DNA from: Candidatus Omnitrophota bacterium | Lineage (GTDB): Bacteria; Omnitrophota; Gorgyraeia; Aquiviventales; Aquiviventaceae | Length of the DNA: 13,107 nucleotides | Assembly (NCBI GenBank): GCA_016193195.1 | Contig: JACPSQ010000018.1 | Span: forward strand, 1-13,107 | Direction of reading: 5' to 3' | Part shown: positions 1 through 5,822 of the stretch, piece by piece | Position numbering within the stretch: the first letter of the stretch is position 1 | Layout: each line of letters starts with the position of its first letter | Made by a program: the position numbers and the translations under genes | The notes under the pieces: model-generated | Seen by the model: the letters and a program-made list of their open reading frames with translations, nothing else | The model's database searches: none | Told to the model about the DNA's origin: nothing

Positions 1-2
1 GA

Positions 3-74
3 GAGCCGCTGACGATGTCGCGCCTCCTTGGCGTCGTGTTCATCGTGACCGGCATGTTCCTCCTCCGTAAATGA
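3..74 (+). CDS. C-terminal tail of an upstream membrane protein (partial)
   Basis: An open frame enters from the left edge and stops at TGA 72-74. It contributes 23 residues, ending in a hydrophobic stretch (LLGVVFIVTGMFLL) closed by Arg-Lys. That looks like the last transmembrane helix of a polytopic membrane protein with a positively charged end. Such an ending is common in DMT/EamA-type transporters, but too little is present to name a family. The stop overlaps the ychF start in an ATGA arrangement, which suggests the two genes are translationally coupled. The other two frames at this edge are less convincing: one closes at once and the other is proline- and arginine-rich. That this is a real gene end is inferred from the overlap and the hydrophobic pattern. 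Confidence 0.45.
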   Translation, partial: EPLTMSRLLGVVFIVTGMFLLRK

Positions 75-1165
75 GCACAAGGCTTGGCATCGTCGGATTG
101 CCGAACGCAGGGAAGTCCACCCTGTTCAATGCGCTGACGGCGGCTCACGCGGCCGTCGCCCCCTACCCGTTCACCACGACCGACCAGAATGTGGGCGTGG
201 CGGAAGTGGAGGACCCGCGGCTCTCTGCCTTGGCGTCGTGCCTGTCCCCGCAACGGGTCATCCCCACGACGCTGGAGTGTGTGGATATCGCGGGCCTGGT
301 CAAGGGCGCGCATGAGGGTGAGGGGTTGGGGAACCAGTTCCTGAGCCACATCCTGGGGGTTGATGCGCTGTTGCACGTGGTCCGCTGTTTCGAGGACGCG
401 AAGATCTCCCATCCGATGGGCGACGTGGATCCCGTCCGTGACGTCGAGGTCGTCAACACCGAATTGATGCTCAAGGACCTTGAGGTGGTGGGACGGCGGA
501 AGGAAAAAGAGCAGAAGTCGGCGAAGGGTCAAGACAAGCAGGCCATCCAGTTTCTGGAGCATCTGGAGCGCTGGCGCGCGGCCTTGTCGTCCGGGACGCC
601 GATCCGCAACCTGCAGCTTGACCCCGAGGTCCATCCGCGCGCGCATGGGGTGGAGCTCTTAAGCGGCAAGCCTGTCTTGTATGCGGCGAACGTCGGGGAG
701 GGCCCGTCCGAGTCGCAGGCGGTGCGGATTGAGCCGTTGCGCGCCTTGGCTGCTCGCGAAGGAGCGGAGCTGATCGTCTGTTGCGCGAAGCTGGAAGCGG
801 AGCTGGTCGAGCTTGATCCGGAGGACCGGGCGGCGATGATGCGGGAGCTCGGGGTGGCTGAATCAGCGCTGCCGCAGGTGATCCGCCGTGGCTACGCGCT
901 GCTGCGCCTTGTGACGTTCTTTACGACCGCGTCGAAGATCCTGCAGGCATGGACGGTGCGCCAGGGGACCAAAGCGCCGCGGGCCGCGGGGGCCGTTCAT
1001 ACCGACTTCGAGCGGAACTTCATTCGCGCTGAGGTGATCCCTGTGGAGGCGCTGCTGCGCTGCGGCAGCGAGGCGAACGCGAGGGCGCAGGGGCTCCTGC
1101 GCCTGGAAGGCAAAGAGTACGTCGTGCAGGACGGCGACGTGATCCACTTTCGAGTTGGGCCATGA
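71..1165 (+). CDS. ychF: Redox-regulated ATPase YchF (Obg-related P-loop protein)
   Basis: A cytosolic P-loop ATPase of the Obg/YchF group, which binds ribosomes and is linked to stress and translation control in other bacteria. The P-loop GLPNAGKST is at residues 9-17, with Ala where Val is usual. The switch II motif DIAGLVKGA is at about residues 72-80. At residues 207-210 the usual NKxD guanine motif is replaced by NVGE, the NxxE form that gives YchF its preference for ATP. A coiled-coil-rich helical insert follows the G domain. The C-terminal TGS domain, from about residue 280, holds the conserved AWTVRQGTKAPRAAG and HTDFERNFIRAEVI stretches. The length of 364 residues is normal for the family. 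The ATG at 71 is chosen because the family starts right before the P-loop strand. No strong Shine-Dalgarno is visible and coupling to the upstream gene is likely. The stop codon forms the left edge of a palindromic element. Confidence 0.97.
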   Translation: MSTRLGIVGLPNAGKSTLFNALTAAHAAVAPYPFTTTDQNVGVAEVEDPRLSALASCLSPQRVIPTTLECVDIAGLVKGAHEGEGLGNQFLSHILGVDALLHVVRCFEDAKISHPMGDVDPVRDVEVVNTELMLKDLEVVGRRKEKEQKSAKGQDKQAIQFLEHLERWRAALSSGTPIRNLQLDPEVHPRAHGVELLSGKPVLYAANVGEGPSESQAVRIEPLRALAAREGAELIVCCAKLEAELVELDPEDRAAMMRELGVAESALPQVIRRGYALLRLVTFFTTASKILQAWTVRQGTKAPRAAGAVHTDFERNFIRAEVIPVEALLRCGSEANARAQGLLRLEGKEYVVQDGDVIHFRVGP

Positions 1166-1261
1166 TCCCCCCACCTGTCTGCCCCGCCAGCGGCGGGGCC
1201 CAAGAGGCGTCCGACAGGTTACGGCTCCGCCGGCGGCGGAGCCGAGGACAGGTGGGGGGAT
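1165..1261 (+). repeat. 97-bp palindromic element bridging ychF stop and ocd start
   Basis: Perfect 15-bp terminal inverted repeats lie at 1165-1179 (ATCCCCCCACCTGTC) and 1247-1261. Inside are two further perfect hairpins: GCCCCGCC at 1181-1188 with 1192-1199, and GGCTCCGCC at 1223-1231 with 1235-1243, each with a 3-nt loop. A second GACAGGT at 1213-1219 could also pair with the left arm. The left end uses the last base of the ychF stop, and the right end supplies the G-rich ribosome binding region and the first two bases of the ocd start. It could be a MITE-like insertion, a regulatory RNA structure or a bidirectional hairpin. No poly-T tract follows, so a classical terminator is unlikely. 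Confidence 0.85.
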
Positions 1262-1262
1262 G
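1250..1262 (+). promoter_or_regulatory. Ribosome binding region of ocd, lying in a repeat arm
   Basis: AGGTG at 1250-1254 followed by a G run lies 5 nt upstream of ATG 1260-1262. It is the only good Shine-Dalgarno near this start and decides the choice. It sits entirely in the right arm of the palindromic element, so it would be sequestered if the 15-bp stem forms in the mRNA. Confidence 0.6.
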
Positions 1263-2255
1263 AGACGCGCGACGCTGCTCCTCACCCAACGGGAGATCGC
1301 CCGCCTGATCGGTTTCCGGAGGGCGATCCATGTGGTTCGCGAATCGTCCCAGGCGATGGCGCGCGGCGAGGCGGTCATGCCGCCAAAGCTCTACCTTCCG
1401 CTGCCTCACCGCAGCGACTTCCGGGCCATGCCCGCGTTCCTCCAACGGCCTGCCGCGTGCGGGGTGAAGTGGGTCAACGTCCACCCGCAGAACCGCGCGC
1501 GCGGCCTCCCAACCGTCATGGCCGTGATCGTCATCAACGACCCCTCCACAGGGTTTCCGCTGGCCGTCATGGACGGGATCTTCATCACGAAGCTGCGCAC
1601 GGCGGCCGCGGCGGCCGTTGCGGCCCGCGCCCTCGCAAAGCGCACGAGCCGGATCCTTGGGCTGGTCGGCTGCGGGGCGCAGGCTGATACGCTCGTCCTG
1701 GCTCACGCGGAGATCTTCAGGCTGATCCAGGTGAAGGTCTGGGGCTACTTCCCGCATGAGGCGCAGCGGTTCTGCCGTCGGATGCGGCGGCTGCTCCCTC
1801 GGGTGGCCTTCGAGCCGTGTGCCACGATCGAGCGCAGCGTGCGCGACGTCGATATCCTGGTCACCGTGACGCCTTCTCGTCGGCCGCTGGTCAAGCGGGC
1901 CTGGCTGGCTCCCGGAACGCACATCAGCGCGGTCGGGGCGGATGCCCCAGGGAAGCAGGAACTGGACCCGCGCATCATCCAAGCAGCGACGATCGTGGTC
2001 GATGATCGGAAGCAGGCAATCCACGCCGGCGAGCTCAATGTCCCCATCGCCCGGCATCAGCTTTCTCCCCGTCACATCCACGCCACGCTCGGGGAGGTGC
2101 TCATCGGCCGCAAGCCCGGACGTCGGTCCCCAGACGAGCTCACCGTGTTTGACTCGACCGGCCTTGCGATTCATGACGTTGCGCTCGGCTATGAGGCGGT
2201 CCGTCAGGCCAAGCGTCAGGGCGTTACCCGCTCCCTCGCCTTCTTCGCGCCGTAA
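1260..2255 (+). CDS. Ornithine cyclodeaminase / mu-crystallin family protein
   Basis: An NAD(P)-dependent enzyme of the family that contains ornithine cyclodeaminase, the alanine dehydrogenase of archaea, pyrroline-2-carboxylate reductases and related imine reductases. Residues matching the cyclodeaminase active site are present: Lys70 in GVKWVN, Arg113 in TKLRTAA, and Asp228 in AVGADAPGKQELD. The Rossmann nucleotide motif GCGAQA is at residues 137-142. The length of 331 residues fits the family (about 310-350). The ATG at 1260 has a strong G-rich Shine-Dalgarno supplied by the upstream palindromic element; the longer upstream frame would translate that repeat and is rejected. The gene stands alone: no arginine, proline or siderophore genes adjoin it, so the exact substrate cannot be told. 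It may be cotranscribed with ychF. The next gene is more than 600 bp away. Confidence 0.88.
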   Translation: MRRATLLLTQREIARLIGFRRAIHVVRESSQAMARGEAVMPPKLYLPLPHRSDFRAMPAFLQRPAACGVKWVNVHPQNRARGLPTVMAVIVINDPSTGFPLAVMDGIFITKLRTAAAAAVAARALAKRTSRILGLVGCGAQADTLVLAHAEIFRLIQVKVWGYFPHEAQRFCRRMRRLLPRVAFEPCATIERSVRDVDILVTVTPSRRPLVKRAWLAPGTHISAVGADAPGKQELDPRIIQAATIVVDDRKQAIHAGELNVPIARHQLSPRHIHATLGEVLIGRKPGRRSPDELTVFDSTGLAIHDVALGYEAVRQAKRQGVTRSLAFFAP

Positions 2256-2302
2256 GTCTCCGCTGCGATCCTTTTACTTGGTCGTGTCCTCATTTCCAGG
2301 TT

Positions 2303-2462
2303 CACACCACAGAGGCCACAGAAGTTCCACAGCCCGCCCCGGCACGCCGGAGCGGGCCGGGGAAGCACAGAAGCGTCTTGCGTCGGTCTGTTCTGTGGCA
2401 TGTCCGCCACACCGCATGGCGGATCCGCCAATCTTCTTGGCGGACTGTGGTTCTGTGGTGTG
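2303..2462 (+). repeat. 160-bp nested palindromic element
   Basis: The terminal inverted repeat CACACCACAGA at 2303-2313 pairs with 2452-2462. An inner pair, GCCACAGAA at 2315-2323, matches 2391-2399. Between them is a GC hairpin (GCCCGCCCCGG at 2332-2342 with 2347-2357, one mismatch). Then come two tandem hairpins with identical arms, TCCGCCA–7 nt–TGGCGGA, at 2403-2423 and 2424-2444. The architecture is like the element between ychF and ocd (outer arms, several GC hairpins inside) but the sequence differs. No open frame of note is inside. It is probably a non-autonomous mobile or palindromic repeat; function unknown. Confidence 0.75.
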
Positions 2463-2504
2463 CCGTTACGCTTCAAATTCAGACAGCACCTACGCGGTCG
2501 AAAG

Positions 2505-2533
2505 TTGACAGTCCCCGCCGAGCCTGCTACGCT
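2505..2533 (+). promoter_or_regulatory. Sigma70-like promoter upstream of a tRNA-Pro relic
   Basis: A perfect -35 box TTGACA at 2505-2510 is followed by a 17-nt spacer and the weak -10 box TACGCT at 2528-2533, which matches TATAAT at three positions. Transcription would start near 2540, about 20 nt before the tRNA-Pro-like sequence at 2560. This is where a stable-RNA promoter would be expected. Whether it is still active is unknown. Confidence 0.45.
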
Positions 2534-2559
2534 GTAATTTCAAGTCGATCAAGACGTTC

Positions 2560-2579
2560 CGGGGCGTGGCTCAGCTTTG
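2560..2579 (+). pseudogene. tRNA-Pro-like 5' fragment, first copy
   Basis: CGGGGCGTGGCTCAGCTTTG matches the first 20 bases of the intact tRNA-Pro at 3703 at 16 of 20 positions. It covers the 5' acceptor strand and the start of the D-arm. TAGCGC, which resembles the 3' side of the D-arm, follows after about 12 nt, but no anticodon or T-arm is recognisable afterwards. It may be a remnant of a duplicated tRNA gene, or a chance similarity helped by GC-rich bases. Confidence 0.4.
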
Positions 2580-2633
2580 CGCCACACAGCATAGCGCATC
2601 CGCTGAGGTAATCATCGTCGCCGAGCCCCCCAC

Positions 2634-2746
2634 CGGGGCGTGGCGTAGTTTGACAATTCTGTTTCGCAGAATTGATCCCGAGCGACAGCGAGGGACGACA
2701 CGACGAAGCGAGGGAGTAGCGCGCCTGAATGGGGTCAAGACGGTCG
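2634..2746 (+). pseudogene. Broken tRNA-Pro(GGG) relic with an insert in the D-loop
   Basis: The tRNA-Pro-like 5' sequence CGGGGCGTGGCGTAGTTTG is at 2634-2652. A 63-nt insert follows, then at 2716-2746 sequence that continues a tRNA-Pro in the right order. This is GTAGCGCG (3' side of the D-arm) and then CCTGAATGGGGT, which carries the same ATGGGGT anticodon loop (anticodon GGG) as the intact gene at 3703. The 3' anticodon strand is damaged, the T-arm is hardly recognisable, and no 3' acceptor strand is found, so this cannot make a working tRNA. The reading rests on visual alignment of two short blocks in correct order. Confidence 0.45.
2653..2715 (+). repeat. Insert with hairpin and direct repeat inside the tRNA relic
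   Basis: A perfect 8-bp hairpin (CAATTCTG at 2654-2661, loop TTTCG, CAGAATTG at 2667-2674) is followed by an AGCGAGGGA motif repeated at 2687-2695 and 2707-2715. No U-tract follows the hairpin, so it is not a normal terminator. Its position exactly between two tRNA-Pro-like blocks suggests a small inserted element. Confidence 0.45.
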
Positions 2747-2903
2747 ATGACATCCGCATTTTTCACAACTGCATGAGATAGCGCCTGTTCTGGAAACGAC
2801 GTGGTCTGAAAGCGCGTGTTCCTGCTAACGCCCTGCTAACAAAAACGGCGCTACCCATTGTATTGACACGGGCAGCATAAAGATGAAGGCGACCGGTGGA
2901 GTA

Positions 2904-3635
2904 ATGAGCAGAAGCCACATTCTCGATGAAATCAGACGGACGGCCGAGGAAAACGACGGCATCCCTCTGGGCAGAGCTCGTTTCCGCTCTGAAACCGGCA
3001 TTAGAGAGTCGGATTGGTACGGGAAGTACTGGGCTCGATGAGGAGATGCCCTTCGTGAAGCTGGTTTCTCGCCCAATGCCTTTCAATCAAAGGTCCTGTC
3101 TGATGAGCAGCTCCTCGAAAAGTTGATTGCCCTTATTCGAGAACTTGGCCACTACCCAACCAGAGGCGAAGTTGGCATCAAGAAGAAACATGATCCATCT
3201 TTTCCAGTGGATGACGTCTTCTTTCAGAGATTTGGGGCTTGGCGTGGTGCATTAGTGAAGAAGCTGGTTAAACATTGTCTCGCAGCCAGCGGTTACGAAG
3301 ACGTATTGGCCATTTGTCAGCCTCTCGCGCTACAGTCGACAAAAGCATCCGGGCCTACACGTGGGTATAGCTTTGAACAGGTGGGGTCCGTGTATCTGTT
3401 GAAGTCCGGTCGATACTACAAGGTCGGGCGTACAAACGCAGTGGGCAGGAGAGAATACGAGCTGTCGATTCAGCTGCCAGAGAAGGCGACGCTCATCCAT
3501 GAGATCAAGACAGATGATCCCGCAGGCATTGAAGCGTACTGGCATCGGCGGTTCCAGGATCGACGGAAACAGGGCGAGTGGTTCGCGTTGACACCTCAGG
3601 ACGTGTCGGCATTTAGAAGAAGGAAATTTATGTAG
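2904..3635 (+). pseudogene. GIY-YIG nuclease-like protein (MUG113/T5orf172) broken by in-frame TGA
   Basis: The frame from ATG 2904 to TAG 3633-3635 spans 243 sense codons, interrupted only by TGA at codon 46 (3039-3041). The interruption falls in YWAR-stop-GDALREAGFSPN, where relatives carry Trp, so TGG has become TGA. The N-terminal half has two repeats of the homing-endonuclease-associated helical type: about residues 5-60, ending ALREAGFSPN, and about 70-130. From about residue 160 comes a GIY-YIG superfamily domain of the MUG113/T5orf172 type, with GSVYLLKSGRYYKVGRTN, then GIEAYWHRRF and GEWFALTPQDV. After the TGA there is no in-frame ATG until the last codon, so reinitiation would need TTG or GTG; a TTG at 3123 is the likeliest. 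ATG 2883 is an alternative start. The stretch looks lower in GC than its neighbours, in keeping with acquired DNA. It may be a pseudogene, a readthrough product or a sequencing error. Confidence 0.8.
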
Positions 3636-3702
3636 GGGAATTCCGGCGACAGGATACTTCAGACTGATCCTTGCTAACGGTGGAGCGGATAGTTCATTGA
3701 TT

Positions 3703-3776
3703 CGGGGCGTAGCGAAGCTTGGTATCGCGCGTGAATGGGGTTCACGAGATCCTGGGTTCAAATCCCAGCGCCCCGA
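3703..3776 (+). tRNA. tRNA-Pro (anticodon GGG)
   Basis: A complete cloverleaf. The acceptor stem CGGGGCG (3703-3709) pairs with CGCCCCG (3769-3775), seven perfect pairs. The D-arm is GCGA/TCGC. The anticodon stem CGTGA (3730-3734) pairs with TCACG (3742-3746) around the loop ATGGGGT, with anticodon GGG at 3737-3739. The T-arm CTGGG/CCCAG encloses TTCAAAT, and the discriminator base is A3776. CCA is not encoded and must be added after transcription. It reads CCC (and CCU by wobble) proline codons. No clear promoter is visible directly upstream. It lies 27 nt before the antitoxin gene, so the two may share a transcript. Confidence 0.95.
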
Positions 3777-3803
3777 TTTCTCTTTCCACAGCGTTGAGCA
3801 CAA

Positions 3804-4106
3804 ATGAGCGCGAAGATTCCAGTCGATAGACAAAAGATTGCCGAGTTCTGTCGGCGGCACCGCATCAGAAAGTTGGCTCTGTTTGGCTCTGTCCTACGCG
3901 ACGACTTCCGGCCTGAGAGCGACGTAGATGTGTTGGTAGAGTTCGACCCAGGGGCCACCGCCGGATTCTTGCGTCTGGCCGCGATGGAGTTGGAGCTGTC
4001 TCAGATCATGGGGCGGCATGTGGACCTGAGAACCCCGCTTGAGCTGAGCCGATATTTTCGAGACGAAGTGGTCAGAACCGCCGAGGTTCAGTATGCCGCT
4101 GCGTGA
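3804..4106 (+). CDS. mntA: MntA-type nucleotidyltransferase antitoxin
   Basis: A 100-residue minimal nucleotidyltransferase of the polymerase-beta fold. The signature GSx10DxD is intact: Gly28-Ser29, then Asp40 and Asp42 (ESDVDVLVEF). A third acidic residue, Asp74, lies in GRHVDLRTP. In known MNT/HEPN pairs this enzyme neutralises the HepT toxin by transferring AMP groups to a tyrosine near its active site. It overlaps the following HepT-like gene by 14 nt, as expected of a two-gene toxin-antitoxin operon. The start ATG 3804 lies 27 nt after the tRNA-Pro gene with only a weak GAG-containing ribosome binding site. All three metal-binding acids are present, so activity is expected. Confidence 0.9.
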   Translation: MSAKIPVDRQKIAEFCRRHRIRKLALFGSVLRDDFRPESDVDVLVEFDPGATAGFLRLAAMELELSQIMGRHVDLRTPLELSRYFRDEVVRTAEVQYAAA

Positions 4107-4431
4107 GGATACTGTCCGCTTGCACCATATGCTTGATGCGGCAAAAGAGGCGTTTTCCTTTGTTCAGGGGAAGGAGCGCGGCGACTTGGACAAGGATCGG
4201 AAGCTGGTGCTTTCGCTGGTCCGGTTGGTCGAAGTCATCGGTGAGGCTGCCGGACAGGTCACCAAAGAGTTTCAGACGGCCCATCCTGAGATTCCGTGGC
4301 CGGCCATCGTCGGGATGCGAAACCGGCTGATTCACGCCTACTTCGATATCGATCTGGACCGGGTGTGGGACACGGTCAAAGAAGATCTCCCTCCGCTTGT
4401 TGCCATTCTGGAAAAAATGATATCCAGGTGA
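4093..4431 (+). CDS. hepT: HepT-like HEPN ribonuclease toxin (DUF86)
   Basis: A 112-residue, all-helical HEPN domain protein. The catalytic RX4HXY motif is intact: Arg76, His81 and Tyr83 in RNRLIHAY. Arg and His form the RNase active site, and the Tyr is the residue AMPylated by the partner antitoxin in studied systems. The conserved glutamate-rich helix (VEVIGEAAGQV) at about 46-56 and the PEIPW stretch before the motif are typical of the family. The start ATG 4093 lies inside the end of the antitoxin gene, with GAGG 6 nt upstream. RNA cleavage is the family's role, with tRNA or mRNA as possible targets; which RNA this one cuts is not visible. Only 4 nt separate its stop from the homoserine dehydrogenase start. 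Confidence 0.9.
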   Translation: MPLREDTVRLHHMLDAAKEAFSFVQGKERGDLDKDRKLVLSLVRLVEVIGEAAGQVTKEFQTAHPEIPWPAIVGMRNRLIHAYFDIDLDRVWDTVKEDLPPLVAILEKMISR

Positions 4432-4435
4432 GGCA

Positions 4436-5746
4436 ATGAATCAGAAGATCAACATCGGGTTAATCGGCTTTGGGACGGTGGGCGCGGGTGTCGCGCGGGC
4501 CCTCCTCGAGAAAGGGCGTCTGCTCGAAGAGCGCGTCGGCGCCCGCCTGGTCCTCCGCCGCGTCTGCGACAAGGACTTCCGCCGCCGGCGTGGCCTCCGC
4601 CTCGCCCCCAGGCTCACCACCTCAGATCCGTTCAAGGTTCTCCGCGATCCAGAGATCCAAATCGTGGTCGAGCTGATCGGGGGGCTCCAGCCGGCCAAGA
4701 CGTTCATCCTGGAGGCGCTGCGACGCGGCAAGCACGTCGTGACGGCCAACAAGGCCCTCCTCGCTCATGAGGGTCAAGCGCTCTTCGCCGCCGCCGCGCG
4801 GGCCAACGCCAACCTGTCCTTCGAAGCCTCTGTCGGGGGCGGGATCCCCATCATCAAGGCGCTGCGGGAAGGCCTCATCGCCAACGAGCTTGACACCATC
4901 CTGGGCATCGTCAATGGAACCTCCAACTACATCCTGACCCAGATGAAAGAGAAGCGGCTCAGCTTTCATGAAGCGCTCCTCGAAGCAAAGCACCACGGGT
5001 ACGCGGAGCGGAACCCCTCCCTGGACATCGAGGGGAACGATGCCTCTCATAAGCTTGCGATCTTGACGCTCCTGGGATTCGGGATCCCGGTGCGCCAGCC
5101 GGACATCCACGCAGAAGGCATCAGCAAGATTTCTCAGGCGGATATCCAGTATGCGGATGAATTGGGCTACTGCATCAAGCCGCTCGCCATCGCCAAGCGA
5201 GAAGACCACGAGCTGGAAGTTCGCGTCCACCCAACCCTCTTGGCCAAGACGCATCTCTTGGCGAATGTGAACGGCGTGTACAACGCCATCTATATCCATG
5301 GGGATATGGTGGGGGCGCAGCTCTTCTACGGCCGTGGGGCCGGGCAGAATCCGGCCGCCAGTTCGGTCGTCGCGGATATCGCCGATGTGGCGCGGGACAT
5401 CGCGGGGGGTGTGAACCGGCGGGTCCCGCTGAACCGGCATCCCGCTCCCGGCATTCAGCGACTGCGCCGGATAGGTAACGTTGAGACGCGCTACTACATG
5501 CGGTTTATGGTGACCGACAAGCCTGGCGTCCTTGCGCGCATCGCCGGAGTCCTGGGCCGCCACCACATCTCGATTGCAAGCGTTCACCAAAAAGAGCGGC
5601 GGGCTGCCAGGATCGTTCCGGTGGTGATGATGACGCATGAGGCGAAAGAGGCCGATGTGCGGTGCGCCCTTCAGGTCATTGATCGCCTGGGGTTCGTGAG
5701 ACAGCCCACCGTGGCCATCCGCACCGAAGCCCCCCGCGCGAAATGA
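4436..5746 (+). CDS. hom: Homoserine dehydrogenase
   Basis: Reduces aspartate semialdehyde to homoserine with NAD(P)H, the branch point towards threonine and methionine. The Rossmann motif GFGTVGAGVA is at residues 11-20. ANKALLA follows the second half of the nucleotide domain. The substrate domain contains EASVGGGIPIIK, NGTSNYIL and EGNDASHK; Asp202 and Lys206 of the last match the catalytic pair of the family. An ACT regulatory domain begins near residue 355 (RYYMRFMVTDKPGVLARIAG), so feedback inhibition by threonine is likely. The length of 436 residues is standard for the monofunctional form. The start ATG 4436 has AGGTGAGG just upstream, overlapping the hepT stop. It opens the operon with thrC, an ApgM-like gene, lysC and cimA. 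A heptameric repeat begins 2 nt after its stop. Confidence 0.97.
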   Translation: MNQKINIGLIGFGTVGAGVARALLEKGRLLEERVGARLVLRRVCDKDFRRRRGLRLAPRLTTSDPFKVLRDPEIQIVVELIGGLQPAKTFILEALRRGKHVVTANKALLAHEGQALFAAAARANANLSFEASVGGGIPIIKALREGLIANELDTILGIVNGTSNYILTQMKEKRLSFHEALLEAKHHGYAERNPSLDIEGNDASHKLAILTLLGFGIPVRQPDIHAEGISKISQADIQYADELGYCIKPLAIAKREDHELEVRVHPTLLAKTHLLANVNGVYNAIYIHGDMVGAQLFYGRGAGQNPAASSVVADIADVARDIAGGVNRRVPLNRHPAPGIQRLRRIGNVETRYYMRFMVTDKPGVLARIAGVLGRHHISIASVHQKERRAARIVPVVMMTHEAKEADVRCALQVIDRLGFVRQPTVAIRTEAPRAK

Positions 5747-5748
5747 CC

Positions 5749-5815
5749 GTTTCGAGTTTCAAGTCCCGTGTTTCGAGTTGGAACCCGAAACCCGAAACCC
5801 GAAACCCGAAACGGG
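5749..5815 (+). repeat. Heptameric inverted-repeat element between hom and thrC
   Basis: The left arm is four heptamers from 5749 (GTTTCGA, GTTTCAA, GTCCCGT, GTTTCGA) plus GTT. The right arm, from 5782, is four exact AACCCGA units followed by AACGGG. Read as its reverse complement, the right arm is repeated GTTTCGG, matching the left units at 6, 5, 4 and 6 of 7 positions in register, so an imperfect long hairpin can form. The right-arm unit is the same as in the first insert in valS (11662-11730). It fills nearly all of the 76-nt hom–thrC gap, and no Shine-Dalgarno is left in front of thrC. Confidence 0.9.
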
Positions 5816-5822
5816 CCGCGCC

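Larger units (their letters stand above)
2256..2903. other. Intergenic stretch with repeats and tRNA relics, no gene
   Basis: I see no convincing protein gene here. It holds a 160-bp nested-palindrome element (2303-2462), a sigma70-like promoter (2505-2533), two tRNA-Pro-like 5' fragments (2560 and 2634) and a hairpin insert (2653-2715). From about 2760 to 2903 I see only a duplicated CCTGCTAAC at about 2821-2839 and nothing else recognisable. The short frames in this stretch have low-complexity, frame-shadow compositions. Confidence 0.6.

Noticed and set aside
1020..2174. Long open frame on the minus strand opposite ocd (384 codons)
   Set aside because: It is a GC-rich shadow of ocd and the ychF end, crosses the palindromic element, and has an Arg/Pro/His-rich composition with no family motifs.
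2654..2674. Rho-independent terminator
   Set aside because: The hairpin is AT-rich and not followed by a T tract.
2863..2868. TTGACA as a promoter for the nuclease-like gene
   Set aside because: No acceptable -10 box is found 16-18 nt downstream.
3039..3041. General UGA recoding to Trp or a selenocysteine codon
   Set aside because: ychF, thrC, cimA and others end in TGA, and no SECIS-like need is known in this family; the conserved residue at this site is Trp, so a TGG-to-TGA change is simpler.
4622..5638. Minus-strand open frame opposite hom (338 codons)
   Set aside because: Antisense to a clearly identified homoserine dehydrogenase, with Asp/Arg-rich low-information sequence.
5749..5815. 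CRISPR-like repeats
   Set aside because: Units are 7 nt without spacers, arranged as inverted arms; no 25-40 nt direct repeats or cas genes are present.
5778..5822. Earlier start for threonine synthase
   Set aside because: It would translate heptamer repeat units into an unnatural N-terminal tail; ATG 5823 gives the expected start.
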